Source: Mycosphaerelloides madeirae
Lineage: Eukaryota; Ascomycota; Dothideomycetes; Mycosphaerellales; Mycosphaerellaceae
Length of the DNA: 64,000 nt
NCBI GenBank assembly: GCA_002785995.1
Contig: NHNV01000021.1
Span: 1 to 64,000, forward strand
Direction of reading: 5' to 3'
Made by a program: the position numbers and the translations under genes. Of this stretch, positions 47,683 to 58,925 are shown piece after piece; position 1 is the first letter of the stretch; every line of letters begins with the position of its first letter. Below the pieces are notes generated by a model. The model ran no database searches. It saw only the letters and a program-made list of their open reading frames with translations, and was not told the origin of the DNA.

Positions 47683-48799
47683 CTACAGATCTTCTCGATC
47701 ATCATCACGATCAGGAGAAAGCACATACTCCCGCTTCCCATGAGAAATCACCCTCCGATCAGAGCGAGCGCGCCTCTGACAAAAGATCCACAGCTTCTTG
47801 TCCAAAGGCGGATAGAGACCAGTGCATCCGAGCTCATCTCCCTCATCCTTGATCTGAAAGGCGGAGTAGAGCGTATACTCCGCGGGAAAACTCACCCCAT
47901 GCGGCCAGATGTAGACATGCTTTCTGTCATCCTGTGAGCCGCTTTCAATCATCATCTTATGCGTGTGGTCCGCGTGTAACGGATGCGCCTTCATACTGCC
48001 ACCTTCTTCCCTACAATGAACTGTCAGCCCACTTGCTTGGCCAGAGGAATTTGATCGCAAGCATACCACTCCTGCCGAAAACTCGGTGCCATTCTGTACG
48101 CCGTATACAAGGGCCTCAGATCCAGATGAAGAGTCGGCAGAAGAAAGGCGTGCCTCGCAAAGATTTCGAGGTCGCAGCCGGCGTAAGGGCAGTAGGCGAA
48201 ATCGCCAATCCGAATTTGCTTTCCGATGTCGAAGTACTTCTAAGGAGCAAATGCCGGAATGCCCAGAAGACTGAGGAATTTGAAATCAACTGCGTTGGAG
48301 TGGCATTCGGCGACGAGGACGATAATCGGTGTTTCGATGGCGCTTTGCACTTGGGGTCACAGTTAGATTGAAGTTCGAGAGTTGAAGAATCTTCAGCTTA
48401 CAATGCTCAAGAATGTCCATGAAGGCCGCGAGTTGGGCGAGACTTCGACCCATACGGAGAGGCTCGTTTTCACTTAGAGTTGGAAGGATAGAGGGTTAGT
48501 AAATGTCTCAGACATGCGGATAGCCTTTCGCCTTCGGATTTGGTTACCAAGTTTACCGACACCTATGAAGAAGGTCTTTGCGTGGATCTAAGTCAGCTGA
48601 TCATTCCCTGTGAGAGAGGGGATGAACGACATGTGATATTCCAACCACCTGGGGGAGTATACCCAGCAAGCCTATGATAGAATTCTTTGCGATCATTGCA
48701 CTCTTTCCATAAGCAGGACTGTGCAAAGTAGAGCTCGATGAAGATCTCGATTGGTAGTGCAGGCCCAGGCCTTGGACGGAAAGAGTGTTGATCTGCCAT
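47683..48799 (-). pseudogene. Multi-exon uncharacterised gene with premature stop
   Basis: Reading starts MADQHSFRPRPGPALPIEIF at 48799. Plausible exons follow (LDPRKDLLHRCRENEPLRMG, LAQLAAFMDILEH, SAIETPIIVLVAECHSN, then KYFDIGKQIRIGDFAYCPY, and from about 48004 KAHPLHADHTHKMMIESGS, with IWPHGVSFPAEYTLYSAF), joined by GT..AG introns. A TAG at 48240-48242 interrupts one exon after IPAFAP. A 51-bp in-frame GTTGAT..TTAG intron could remove it, so the gene may still be functional. The family is not known to me. The exon joins near 48590-48650 are uncertain. Confidence 0.4.
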
Positions 48800-49220
48800 G
48801 GCCTGTAACTAAGTATTTCCAAGCTGCCAAGTACGCTGCGAATTGGAATATTGGTGGTAGGGCAATGCCACACCAAGAGATTTTATTTTGACGAGCTGGA
48901 GAGATTGAAGAGGCGTATAGGACAAAGGGAAATTGCGGTTCTTCATATGTCGCGCGCGTTGAGGAATTCCATCGTGGATTGGTACGCGATGTCCTTTGTA
49001 CTCGACTTGCTCCGTGACCGACAGATAATTCGATCGGTTCATGCTCAGTTGAGCTGATCGACGCCGAAGGCTTTGGTTAAGACTGTCGTTGCAGGTAGAC
49101 GAGAGAGCGACCGGCTGCTGTTGTGACATTGGCCATGGTCCAGCCAGCAGAGTCCGCAGCAGATCCGTGGCTTCCTGGAGTATCAACTCACCAAGTTCTG
49201 TGCCTCGTTCGGATCGCACC
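48800..49220. other. Intergenic
   Basis: About 420 bp between two reverse-strand genes; a 164-aa reverse frame here lacks protein character. No motif noted. Confidence 0.5.
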
Positions 49221-49796
49221 TCATTCCTCCGCCTTCTCAAAGAACATCTTCTTGTAGTACCTCGCTTCCTCAATACTCTCCAAGATATCCGCCTTGGCCT
49301 CATGCTTCCCCGCCTTCTGCGGACTCTTCTTGATCACAGCTTCAGGGGCCCACCTCCTCGCGGCCTCCTTGATGGCGCTCACATCCAACAAGCGATGATG
49401 CAGATGACGGGCAATCTCCCTCCACGGCTCTTTTACCAAGAACGTCTTGTCCGCGTGCACCGTGTTCCCGGCCAGCAAAGCTCTCTTCCTCTCGGGGGCG
49501 TATTGTTTGATGTACGAGAGAAGTTCGGATGCCGCCTGCTCAGCGGTCGTTGAAGACTCGAGGCAGGCTTTTGTAAGGCCAGAGGCGCCGTGATGATCCT
49601 TGCACCACTCGCCCATGGCATCCATTTGGGCCTGAGAGTGCTTGACGACTGCTTCATAGCCGTTCTGGTCGAGGAGGTTAAGCTCGTAATCGGTGATGAA
49701 GCAGGCGAGTGACATGATGGTGTCTTTTTCTGCATCCAAGCCAGTCATCTCGCAGTCGATCCAAACCAATGGCTCTTTGGAGCGTGATTCGGGCAT
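49221..49796 (-). CDS. REX2: Oligoribonuclease, DEDDh exonuclease
   Basis: From MPESRSKEPLVWIDCEMTGL the protein has 191 aa (a 9-residue longer start at 49823 is possible). DEDDh motifs: WIDCEMTGLD (Exo I), GNTVHADKTFL (Exo II) and HEAKADILESIEEARYY (Exo III, with His and Asp), plus HRLLDVSAIKE. It degrades 2-5 nt RNA oligomers 3' to 5', and in fungi also acts in mitochondria (Rex2). Length and motif spacing match. A possible upstream intron could add a mitochondrial presequence. Confidence 0.94.
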   Translation of the reverse strand: MPESRSKEPLVWIDCEMTGLDAEKDTIMSLACFITDYELNLLDQNGYEAVVKHSQAQMDAMGEWCKDHHGASGLTKACLESSTTAEQAASELLSYIKQYAPERKRALLAGNTVHADKTFLVKEPWREIARHLHHRLLDVSAIKEAARRWAPEAVIKKSPQKAGKHEAKADILESIEEARYYKKMFFEKAEE

Positions 49797-49955
49797 GGTT
49801 GCGAGTGGCACGAAGGAAAGCAAGCACGAATGAAGTCGAGAACCATACAGATGGCAATTTTGATGGGTCTAATCAATATTTGATAGAACCACGTCGAAAC
49901 TAGCAACTTACCCCCTTCAACTTCAACTGCTTCAACATCAACCATCCACTACTTT

Positions 49956-51420
49956 ATGATGGCCTCGCGATGGGCTGACACGGCAGAAGATGCAGCGGAG
50001 GATGCCAGACGCAAAGCGGTAAAAGAAGACAAGAAGCGGATGAAGGTTGAGAAGCAGCGAAAAGCAGAGGAAGAAGCCCAGCGAGCCGCTCAGCAGTCGA
50101 ATGGACGCAGAGACGAAGACGGACGCCCGGCAAAAAGGAGACGACTATCACAAGACGCGGTGGAAAAGGCACAGCCGGAGCCTGAGCGACAGCTCCTGCG
50201 CTTCAATACGCCGACATGGCAGCCCTGCCGCTCCGTCGAGCGCTTCGACCGCTTGAACGACATTGAAGAGGGCAGCTACGGCTTTGTATCACGCGCAAGG
50301 GAGCAAGCAACAGGCGAGATCGTGGCGATCAAGAAGCTCAAGATGGACCCTCAGCGAGATGGTGGATTCCCAGTCACTGCTCTTCGCGAGATTCAATGTC
50401 TCAACGCCGCCAAGCATAGACATATTGTCCATCTGCGGGAAGTCGTCGCAGGAGAAGGAGACTCCACAGGAGATGTGTATTTGGTCATGGAGTTCCTAGA
50501 GCACGACTTGAAGACTCTACAGGAAGAGATGGATGAACCCTTCCTTCCATCAGAGATCAAGACTCTTCTGCTGCAGCTGGGCAGTGCGGTGGAGTTCTTA
50601 CACGACCACTGGATCCTACATCGCGACCTCAAAACGAGCAACATCCTCATGAACAACCGTGGCGAGATAAAACTAGCAGACTTCGGCATGGCGCGTTTCT
50701 GCGGCGACTCTCCGCCGTCTAACCTCACCCAGCTGGTCGTCACCCTGTGGTACCGATCCCCCGAACTACTGCTTGGCACCACCACCTACGACTCTTCCGT
50801 CGATATGTGGAGTGTCGGATGCATCTTCGGCGAGCTCTTGACAAAGAACCCTCTCATGGCAGGAAAGAACGAAGTCGACCAACTGAGTAAGGTGAGTGGC
50901 GCACCCGGCCCTTGTTATACCAACAGGACTGGAAAGAATTAGATACGATGTGCTTGCCCTAATTGTTGACGTTCCATCACAGATCTTCGAGCTCTGCGGC
51001 ATTCCCACTGAAGAAACCTGGCCAGGCTTCAAGCATCTCCCAAACGCCCGATCACTACGCCTGCCATCCAACAGTAAAGCCGCACAAGGCTCCATCATCC
51101 GATCCAAGTTCTCCAATCTGACAAATGCCGGTGCGGGCTTACTCAACGACCTCCTTACCCTCAAGCCGTCAAATCGCTTGTCTGCAAGAGACATGCTCGA
51201 ACACGCCTACTTCCGCGAAGACCCTCGTCCGAAACCCACAGCCATGTTCCCTACATTCCCATCTAAAGCCGGCCAAGAAAAACGCCGTCGTTACGCGAGT
51301 CCCAATGCGCCCACCAGAGGTGCCGCGCCGGGCCTACAAGGCGACGTAGATTTCAGCTCCATCTTCAAAGGACGTGAGGAGGAAGAGAAAGGTGGAGGCT
51401 TTCAGCTCAAACTCGTTTGA
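49956..51420 (+). CDS. CDK11-type cyclin-dependent kinase
   Basis: Exons 49956-50891 and 50983-51420 give 457 aa. A charged, coiled N terminus with PAKRRRL is followed by a full kinase domain: EEGSYGFV glycine loop, AIKKLKM lysine, PVTALRE cyclin-binding helix (compare PITSLRE of CDK11), HRDLKTSNIL near residue 223, DFGMAR, TLWYRSPELLLG and WSVGCIFGE. This matches CDK11 and its fission-yeast relative Ppk23, nuclear kinases linked to transcription and splicing. The C terminus (DFSSIFKGREEEE) is short. The intron uses GTGAGT and CACAG. Confidence 0.9.
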
Positions 51421-51493
51421 TACATATCATACAAAAGTTTCCGTGCCTCGCCTCAAACGCCTTGCCCGCTCGCTCATAACATAACTTTTGATT

Positions 51494-51819
51494 TTACTTC
51501 GTCAACTTCTCCGCCTCCGCATCAACAGTACTCGTAATCGGCCCCTTGCCGCTACCCTTGACACTATTCCCCTGTCCCGATGCGATCTTGGTCCCATCTT
51601 CTTTCTCGAGGGCTTCGCCGGCTTCGTACTCGGGTGGTGCGGTGGCTTTGGAGGAGCGGTCCACGCCAGAAGAGACCGGGGCCTGAGAATCTGTTAGGTT
51701 GGAGAGAGGGTGATTTTGGAGAGGGAACGTACTTCTTTGCCGTTGGGAGCGCCGTGTGTGAGGTTTTGGCCTGCTTCGATGGCGTTGTCGGCGATGTGGC
51801 CGGATCCTTCGCGAGGCAT
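51494..51819 (-). CDS. Small hydrophilic hypothetical protein
   Basis: Exons 51733-51819 and 51494-51682 give 91 aa: MPREGSGHIADNAIEAGQNL, a Gly/Ala/Ser/Lys-rich body with PPEYEAGEALEKEDG, and a DAEAEKLTK end. There are no membrane segments and no cysteines. The composition, hydrophilic and low-complexity, resembles small stress or LEA-like fungal proteins, but no function is assigned. The 50-bp intron (GTACGT..TCTCAG with CTAAC) is convincing and joins exactly in frame. Confidence 0.62.
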
Positions 51820-52414
51820 TTTGGTGGTTATTGGGTTGGCGGTGGCGGTGGAATTGTGGTATCTGGTGAGATGTTGTTGAAGTCGTTGGTGTTTTGGTTG
51901 TCGGCGTTGTTGAAGAGCAGAAATGTGAAGTTGAGCGCAACACGGAGCTCTTCAGACTTGTACCTGCATGGATCATGTATGACTTGCTTGTGACGACACA
52001 TGATGCAATGAGGAAGTGGAGCACGCACTGACTGAACCGGTCAGGCATGACTTCGGGACACATGTAACAAAGTGTGGGTATGTGCTGCTGTATCGAAGCT
52101 ACAAGCAGAAAGCGCAATTTAGATTATTCAAGACGAAGGGCTAAGAGTCTAGCGTCACGAGAGGTCGGCATGTGATAGCTACCTGACCGACTGAACGTCA
52201 GCCGAAACTGCAAAGTCTGTCCTAGTCACTGCTGCTCTGCTCACATCAGATATATCCATAATGCAGATAACTGGTTGCGTGTAGAGCTACCGAAATATAC
52301 AATCAGTCAGTAATAGATAAGGTTTTCGAATATCGTATTTCCTATTCCTGCCCAGGAGGTCAAGTCTCAGAAAACCCTATTCTGGCCCTCTCACTTGCTG
52401 CTCCTCCTCCCCAC
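51820..52414. other. Intergenic
   Basis: About 600 bp, upstream of the small hydrophilic protein and downstream of the AAA ATPase. No gene supported; AT-richer sequence near 52240-52360. Confidence 0.5.
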
Positions 52415-55078
52415 CTAAAATTCCTCGTTCTTCGAAAAAGCATCATAAGCTGCCAACATTTCCAGCGTGATACCCTGCTTCGTCTCCCTCCTCGCCCTCT
52501 CAAAATCAGCCGCCACAATCCTCGCATCCTCGCCCCTGTAAATAATCTGTCGTCGCATCGCCGCCTCCTTCGCAGTCTGGCAGATTCTCACAATTTCCGC
52601 GCCGGAGTAGCCAGCAGTATCAGCAACGAGCTCGTCGAAATTGACGTCGCTGGCCAAAGCAACACTGCGCGTAGCAATATTCAGAATCTCCTTGCGCGCC
52701 ACATCGTTGGGAGGGCCGAGGTAGACGTGCTTGTCGAAACGGCCGGGACGCATGAGCGCGGGATCGAGGGTTTCTGGCTTGTTTGTTGCGGCGAGGATGA
52801 AGACGTCTTTGAGGGACTCGAAGCCGTCCATTTCGTTCAGAAGGGTTGTGAGGACGTTCAATCCTTTGGTGCCGGTGCTGTCGCGGTCTGACCCGATGGA
52901 ATCAATCTCATCGAAGAATATCACACACGGTGCCGCGGTCTTGGCTTTTCTGAAGACTTCGCGGATGGCGCGCTCGGACTCGCCAACGTACATGCTAATG
53001 AGCTCGGCTCCTTTGATGGCGATGAAGTTGAAGTTGTAAGTGTTTGCGACAGCCTGGGCCGTCAGTGTCTTGGAGCATCCAGGAGGACCATATAGGAGGA
53101 CACCCTTTGGTGGTTGATACTGGAACTTCACCACCAGATCTTTGTGTTGCAATGGCCATCCAATGATTTCGTCGAAGTTTTCTTTGACCACAGCAGAACC
53201 ACCAATGTCGTTCCATCCAATCTTTGGTCGCTCGGTGAAGATCTCCCTCAGAGCGGTGGGTCGGACTTCTTGGAGTGCCAGGGTAAAGTCCTCCAAAGTG
53301 ACCTCGGGAGTCACATCAGGGATGCCCCTTCCAGGAAATGGAGACTCAACCTGATCAAGCGTCTCTGCATAGGCCGGTGGTGTGGGACTTCTGCCAAATG
53401 CCATAAGATCGCATTCCTCGTCATATCGATCGGCGCCGTAATCAGCCGCACATTCGTAGAGCATGGCTACATCTTTGCCTGTGAAGCCGTGGGTCTGGGC
53501 GGCGATGGCGATGGACAGGCTGTCTTTGGCAAACATTGGCTTTCCCCGGAGAACATTGAGAATCTGCTCACGCGCGGTTGTATCGGGAATTGGAAGCTCG
53601 ATGAGCTTTCCGAAGCAAGCGGGTCCGATAAGTGCAGTGTTGACATCGCTTGGCGATCTTGTAGCGCCAACTACCATAACCTTCTTCCCTTTGAGGAACG
53701 CAATCTCACTAATGATCTTGTCTGAGTAGGCCACATCATCTGTGGGCACCAACTTCTCGAGGTCGTCCATCAACACGATGGACGGTTGAAATGCGGCGGC
53801 ATCTTGAAAGGTATCTTGGATGATGTTTTGGTTCTTCTGTACAGAACCACCAGTGAGGGACGCTCGATTGAGTCGGAAAACTTTTCGAAAACCGGAATCT
53901 GCTAGGGCGTTCAAGAGAAGCGTCTTGCCGGTGCCCTCATAGCCGTGGAGCAAGACGGGTCGATTGGGACGTAGACCAGCATATTTGTTCAGATTGGCTG
54001 TATTGTCGAGCAAGCGTTGGAGTTGACGGTTCAGTCTGCGACACTGATCGATGAGGCCACCAATGCGTTCTGTGCTGAGGCTGTATTGTCGATATGCGCC
54101 GGTGAAGGCGTTGGGAGAGCCGAGCAAGCGGTTGATGTTTATGTCGCTGTTTAAGCTAGTGCTGCTTCCGTTCAGGTGGGCACTGCGAGTGCGATTGTGA
54201 TTGTGGAGTGAGGGTGTTGAGCTAAAACGACCACTCCTCCGAAGGCTCTCGTTTCGGACAAAGGTTGCATTGGCAAGATCTGCACTGGTGACAGCCTCTG
54301 TGAAGATTAGCTGGGTGTCGTCGTCGAAAGCGAATAGGCATGGAATGTCTGCCGGAGCGTCCTTTGACTCGATGTTGTCGATGTAGTATCGCTTGCGGAA
54401 CTTCTTCTTGCCGATGATATCGAAGGAGATTCCGATCGCAAGAGCTTCCGAGTTCAAGAACACGCTTGAAATTCGCGTCCTCCAAAGCCCGTCATCTTGT
54501 TCGTCGGGCTTGTTCAACTCGCTGGGAGTGACATCGCACAGTACGACCTTATCGGCGCGATGTATCTTGGCATCGGTCTTCGATATTGTGACTTTGGAGC
54601 CCTCCTGAATGCCGAACGCGGTCCGAATCGTCTCGGTCATTTTGACGGGCCGGTGCTTTGGTCTGTTGCCCATTCTGATTACCATGTCAGCATGACGGTC
54701 AGTTCCAACAGCAGAGACTTGACATGTCAAAAGCCCTTCTTGTTTCTTTCAGTCAAGCAGACAGTCTAGACGCAAGAGTGGTTCGGCCTTCGTTGGCTCT
54801 GCACCAGTCATAACATACCGATCATCCGCTCTCCAGGCAATGCCAAAACCGTTTGTGCCATCTTCGCAGGCGATTTCGCAGATATCTCCCACCCTCAAAC
54901 CAGCGGAGATCAAGCTCTCGGGTAGGACATGCACACGGAAGGCGCCCTCAAGTCCGGAGGTTGGGTTATTTGGGCGCACAACCACGTGGAGGGCGTCGAC
55001 GTGCATCTTGTCCGTATTGGTCGCAGTGACACGGGGACCCTTGTCTGAAGGGGTGGAAGAGCGCGGCGTGGTCGACAT
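52415..55078 (-). CDS. AFG2: Afg2/Drg1 AAA-ATPase, ribosome biogenesis
   Basis: Exons 54819-55078 and 52415-54674 give 839 aa. An N-terminal substrate domain precedes two AAA modules. D1 has GYEGTGKT near residue 330 and the D2 Walker A is GPPGCSKT near 615, followed by FFDEIDS Walker B and the NKPETLDPALMRPGRFD arginine-finger region. The C terminus GITLEMLAAYDAF is typical. Afg2 (Drg1, SPATA5 in animals) is a hexameric Cdc48-like ATPase that strips Rlp24 from cytoplasmic pre-60S ribosomes. D1 Walker B is DDLE rather than DExx. The intron ends GTATGT and ATCAG restore WRADDRMGNRPKH. Confidence 0.93.
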
Positions 55079-56176
55079 GGCAGATATGGGGGGTGGGATG
55101 CCTACTTAAACAGAGCTCAGACTCTTGTCGAAGACAACGGCGGGCACTAGCAGAAAAGATGCTGGCTTCCTAGAACTTCTTGGTTGCGGCTGCGAGGGCA
55201 CGGCTTTGACTAGTTGGGAAGATGGAGGCGTGTGGCTGATGGCGAAGGCAAGTTTGGAGCTGGCGTGCCAGTAGGATTAGACTTTCCCTCGTGGTGCTCT
55301 CGTGCTCTCGCTAAAAGTGGGTCGATGGCTTCCTTCGATGTTGGTGCCACAGACGCGACTGGCACTCGTTCTGCTTGGTCTTTCTTTCCGTCCCTTTTGG
55401 GTTCAACGATGCATCCTCTCAGTTCTGCATGCTCTCCAGCAGAGTGGATAGGGGTACAAAGTGGTGCGCAGGGCCGAGGATGGTCGTTTCTTCGGCTCTG
55501 TCGGCCGGTTTTTCCAACGCAATCTAATATTCTAACCGCAACTCGGGCAAAGACCGTGGCCCGTCCGCGTTTGATGGAGTACCGGTAACTTCTGAGTGGT
55601 AGGCTGCAGATAGCAGCGGCTTCTGCTTTGATCTTTCAGCTGGCCGTTATGGTATGCAGACACGCTTTGAAGCTTGTCTACAACGAGATGTTGACCCGAC
55701 TGATCGCCGCCGTTGGGCACGCGGTCGAATGCTTCTTGGCTTGGCGGTGAGCGCGTGGTAGGCAGGCAGGCATGCAGGAAAGTACCTGCGAGAGGCTCGT
55801 TGTAGTGCGTTGGAGGATTGAGTATTTTCTCTCGGCGGAACTTGGAGGATGATCCGGTATGCACGTATCAGCTGGAAATAGCACTCTTCCGCCACATGTG
55901 CATGCAGCGACACCTCTGGTGTGCTTGTGTGCTCCACGGGCGATCAGGTGATGAGGCCAAATGAAGGCTCCGTTGAGCCGATCGGGGTGGCTTGCTGGCT
56001 TGCTGGCTGGCGTGATGTGCGAGATATGGATGCGTTGCAAGCAAAACGTCTGTTGCTATTTTGGTAGTATGATGTGCACGTGACTTTCAATTTTCTCGGG
56101 CCGCGCGATACTAGTTTGGCCCGAACGCACTTCCTCCTCCACCAACACCAGACTTCACCTCACCCGGCATCGCCCG
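55079..56176. other. Divergent promoter region
   Basis: About 1.1 kb with no supported gene between AFG2 and the next forward gene. A short TTGCTGGC repeat occurs near 55990-56010. Confidence 0.5.
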
Positions 56177-57505
56177 TTGCTGCTATCGACTTTCCGATTG
56201 ATGCCCACAGCACGCGCTCTGTCCCACCGCGCTGCCAGCCGGCTATGCTTCACTACCGAGCGTCTTCTTCAACAGACGCGGTCTTTCGGCAACAAGAAGG
56301 GGCAATGGACACGCCCGCCCAGAAGACCTGCCAATCGCAATGGCGTCCAGAAAAACGACGGGACCACAGAGCAGCGGCAACATGAGCGAGTTCCAGTCCA
56401 GCCACCCCAAAAGCCATCGCTAGCCGACCAGCTCTTCCCCGAGGAGTCGAAGTTATATGCTGCACAACAACCTGCATCACGGGAAATCCCTCGACTTCCC
56501 CTTGCAAAACCCGAGGCCCTTCCCATACGAAGCCAATTACCCAAGTCTAAGCAGACCAAATCATGGAGAGCAATGAAGCTGCAAGCACAGATGGAAGCTT
56601 CCCCTCCTGGCGTTGCAGTCTTAGTTCTGCGCAACGCAAGCCCAAACCTGACTGAGGAAGATTTTCGGCGACTTATTCCTCAAGGCCGACATATCGAGGG
56701 CTGGACGTTGAACCAAGGTGACATCTTGAAGGTCATCCCCTGGCGCTCCGTCGCCGATCTGGGGCAAGACAATTACTATTACCTTCTCTTCTCCTCTGCA
56801 TTGAGCGCTTTCACCTACCAAGGCCATGTCACCCGTATACATCGACTCGCAAGTGCACACACTCCGACATCCATGACTTCTCCTATGCCTCCGCCACCGG
56901 GCTACATGGTTGAAGGACTTGATCTCCACACTGCTATTCAAGCGTATGCATTGGTGCCTCCAGGAGAGAAACTCGAGCTAGAGCAGCCGAGACCTCCATT
57001 TCCTCCACTGTTACAAGCGACGATTCGAAACCAAGGCATTCCACACATAGTCAGACAGAAGGACAGGTCTCCCTTCGAAGTTCGGCTGACAATGGAGGGT
57101 CCGCAGCTGCAACCGAGCCTGGTGAAACACATTTTCCTGGAGACTGCCAGAGCTCGATCACTCAACTGGTCTGGTGGGCAAAACATCGAACTCAAAATCA
57201 AGCGGTGGGAGCGAAAAGATGAAATGAGTCCCCAGGCCTCGAGTGAGAGAGCAGGGCAAGTGGTCAAGAACATTGAAGCGGCTCAGGACCAGGAGAAGGA
57301 ACGGCAGACGAAAAAGGAAGACGGCAAAGAACTGAAACGTCGAACGCCACCTCTTGTTTACGTAGTCGGATTTCATACTGAGAAGGCTGCGATCAGCTTC
57401 ACGCAACACTGGCATCGGAGGCCGTTAGAGATACCCGCACAAGCAGGCCTCGATCACTATGAAGGCGATTTGCCACCCATCGCGAATGTACATCTACTGT
57501 GGTAA
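56177..57505 (+). CDS. Uncharacterised, probably mitochondrial protein
   Basis: An intronless 442-aa frame. The first 35 residues (TARALSHRAASRLCFTTERL) are basic and Ser-rich, like a mitochondrial presequence, and continue RSFGNKKGQW. A disordered Pro/Gln-rich segment follows, then an ordered core: VAVLVLRNASPNLTEEDFRR and LIPQGRHIEGWTLNQGDI, similar in layout to an RRM, and YYYLLFSSALSAFTYQGHV. The C terminus (PLVYVVGFHTEKAAISFTQH) could be another such unit. It is a conserved Pezizomycotina-type protein; an RNA-related mitochondrial role is only a guess. The start could be the second Met, at 56201. Confidence 0.72.
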   Translation: MLLSTFRLMPTARALSHRAASRLCFTTERLLQQTRSFGNKKGQWTRPPRRPANRNGVQKNDGTTEQRQHERVPVQPPQKPSLADQLFPEESKLYAAQQPASREIPRLPLAKPEALPIRSQLPKSKQTKSWRAMKLQAQMEASPPGVAVLVLRNASPNLTEEDFRRLIPQGRHIEGWTLNQGDILKVIPWRSVADLGQDNYYYLLFSSALSAFTYQGHVTRIHRLASAHTPTSMTSPMPPPPGYMVEGLDLHTAIQAYALVPPGEKLELEQPRPPFPPLLQATIRNQGIPHIVRQKDRSPFEVRLTMEGPQLQPSLVKHIFLETARARSLNWSGGQNIELKIKRWERKDEMSPQASSERAGQVVKNIEAAQDQEKERQTKKEDGKELKRRTPPLVYVVGFHTEKAAISFTQHWHRRPLEIPAQAGLDHYEGDLPPIANVHLLW

Positions 57506-57663
57506 TCGAATTCAGAGATCGAGGTCGGGAAGTTTGCACACGAGCCGATTAGATAAGGAGAGGGATCGGATGAGACACATTAGAAAAACACAAAACCAAA
57601 ATGAGCAGAAAAGGACGGTCGAGATGGAGCATCGTCCACTTCCGTTCAGCAATCTCCTCGAAT

Positions 57664-58172
57664 ATGTTCGCTTCAGCTTACGGGTCCACACGAACACCCA
57701 CACCACCAAGCAACGGTACCGACACGTCCGACCGGGCTCTGAGTCCAGGTGAGAAAGCCGCATCCGCCTCGTGTTCATGAAGTTCCTCGTCCTCTGATTC
57801 CTCATCGATTGTTGTTGTTGCAAAGGGTCCGCCGATCGAGACGAAGTGCCTCATACTGAGCAGTCGCCGCCATCCAACGCAGCTGGAATCAGCATTCAGC
57901 TCACAAATCTAGCACCAGTGAAAGTGCCGCTGGTGGTACGTCCCAATCTACCTACGCCTTACGAATCGAGAGCCACGCAAGCTGAGCCTATTCTGAAAGT
58001 ACGTCAAGAACGAGTGAGGAGCTGGAGTTTTGCTTCATCGAGTTCCACGCAAGGTGAAAGTCTTGCTTCGTCGCATACTGCTGTTGAGCCTCAAACGACC
58101 CAGGCTCGCCTTCAGAGTGCTGATCAGATTCAGCTCGAAGTGTCTACGGTGAGAAGGGATTCGATCCAGTGA
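57664..58172 (+). pseudogene. Decayed copy of PY-motif membrane protein gene
   Basis: The start region (RTPTPPSNGTDTSDR) matches the next gene's TPPSNGTNTSDH, and even the DNA before the ATG aligns (CAGCAATCTCCTCGAAT with CAACAATTTCTTCGAAT). A TGA follows at codon 37. The later part, open from about 57846, matches the second gene's tail: ISIQLTNLAPVKVPLVVRPN and PTPYESRATQAEPIL, against VQLNDLAPSDPPPLYESRA. The membrane helix present in the second copy is not readable here. It appears to be a tandem duplicate that has lost its transmembrane exon frame. Splicing that rescues it was sought and not found. Confidence 0.55.
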
Positions 58173-58275
58173 GATCTAAGCCCTTGTCGAGAAGTTTGCA
58201 GTCGATTCAATTCGATCAAGGACAAGCATCGGCTGAGGCACACAAGGGAAAACAAGCCAGCTTACGTACAGAAGA

Positions 58276-58674
58276 ATGGCATTAAATAGAGCAGCCCGCA
58301 ATCCGTTCCATGCCATTCAACAATTTCTTCGAATCATGACTGCTCCAACTCCGATGTCGTCTCCCACACCCATACCCACACCACCAAGCAACGGCACGAA
58401 TACGTCCGACCACACGCCCTCTTCCGGTGCTACACTTCCTATTGTCCTTGGCAGCATCGGGGCCTTTATCCTACTCTGCATCTGCTGCAAATGTTGTCGC
58501 AGCGTCAGATTCGCCAAGCGAAGCGTAGTACAGGCCCATGTTACACGTCCGCTGGATTGGACGGGCGTCCAGCTCAACGATCTGGCGCCTTCTGATCCAC
58601 CGCCGCTGTATGAGTCGAGAGCTGCGTCAATCGAGCGTATTCAAGAACGACGGGGGAGCGCGATTGTTGCTTAA
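58276..58674 (+). CDS. Small single-pass membrane protein with PY motif
   Basis: 132 aa from 58276, or 112 aa from the better-looking Met at 58336 (MTAPTPMSSPTPIPTPPSNG). A Ser/Thr/Pro-rich outer part is followed by one membrane helix (LPIVLGSIGAFILLCICC), a palmitoylation-like Cys cluster (CCKCC) and a cytoplasmic tail with DPPPLYESRA. PPLY is a PPxY motif, the ligand of WW domains in Rsp5/Nedd4 ubiquitin ligases. The layout resembles Rsp5 adaptors such as Rcr1 and Rcr2, but the role here is inference. It is flanked by a decayed copy and a possible third paralogue. Confidence 0.6.
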   Translation: MALNRAARNPFHAIQQFLRIMTAPTPMSSPTPIPTPPSNGTNTSDHTPSSGATLPIVLGSIGAFILLCICCKCCRSVRFAKRSVVQAHVTRPLDWTGVQLNDLAPSDPPPLYESRAASIERIQERRGSAIVA

Positions 58675-58925
58675 TCCCAAACTGCTGTCGAGCCTCTTTG
58701 CCCACAGAGTGCGGATCATATTCGACCAGTATCTCCGGGGAGAAGGCGCTCGGACTAGTGGAAATCAGAGCCGCCTTTCTTGAGAAACTCTGAATTGAAA
58801 AGAAATTCCACGAACGCCTCAACGCTTCTCTTCAACACAAGCATCTCCCCTTCACCAAGCCTTTCCACGCGTTTACTGAACGACCAACATCCCATACACC
58901 TCCCTTCTTCCTTTCTCAACCAAAT

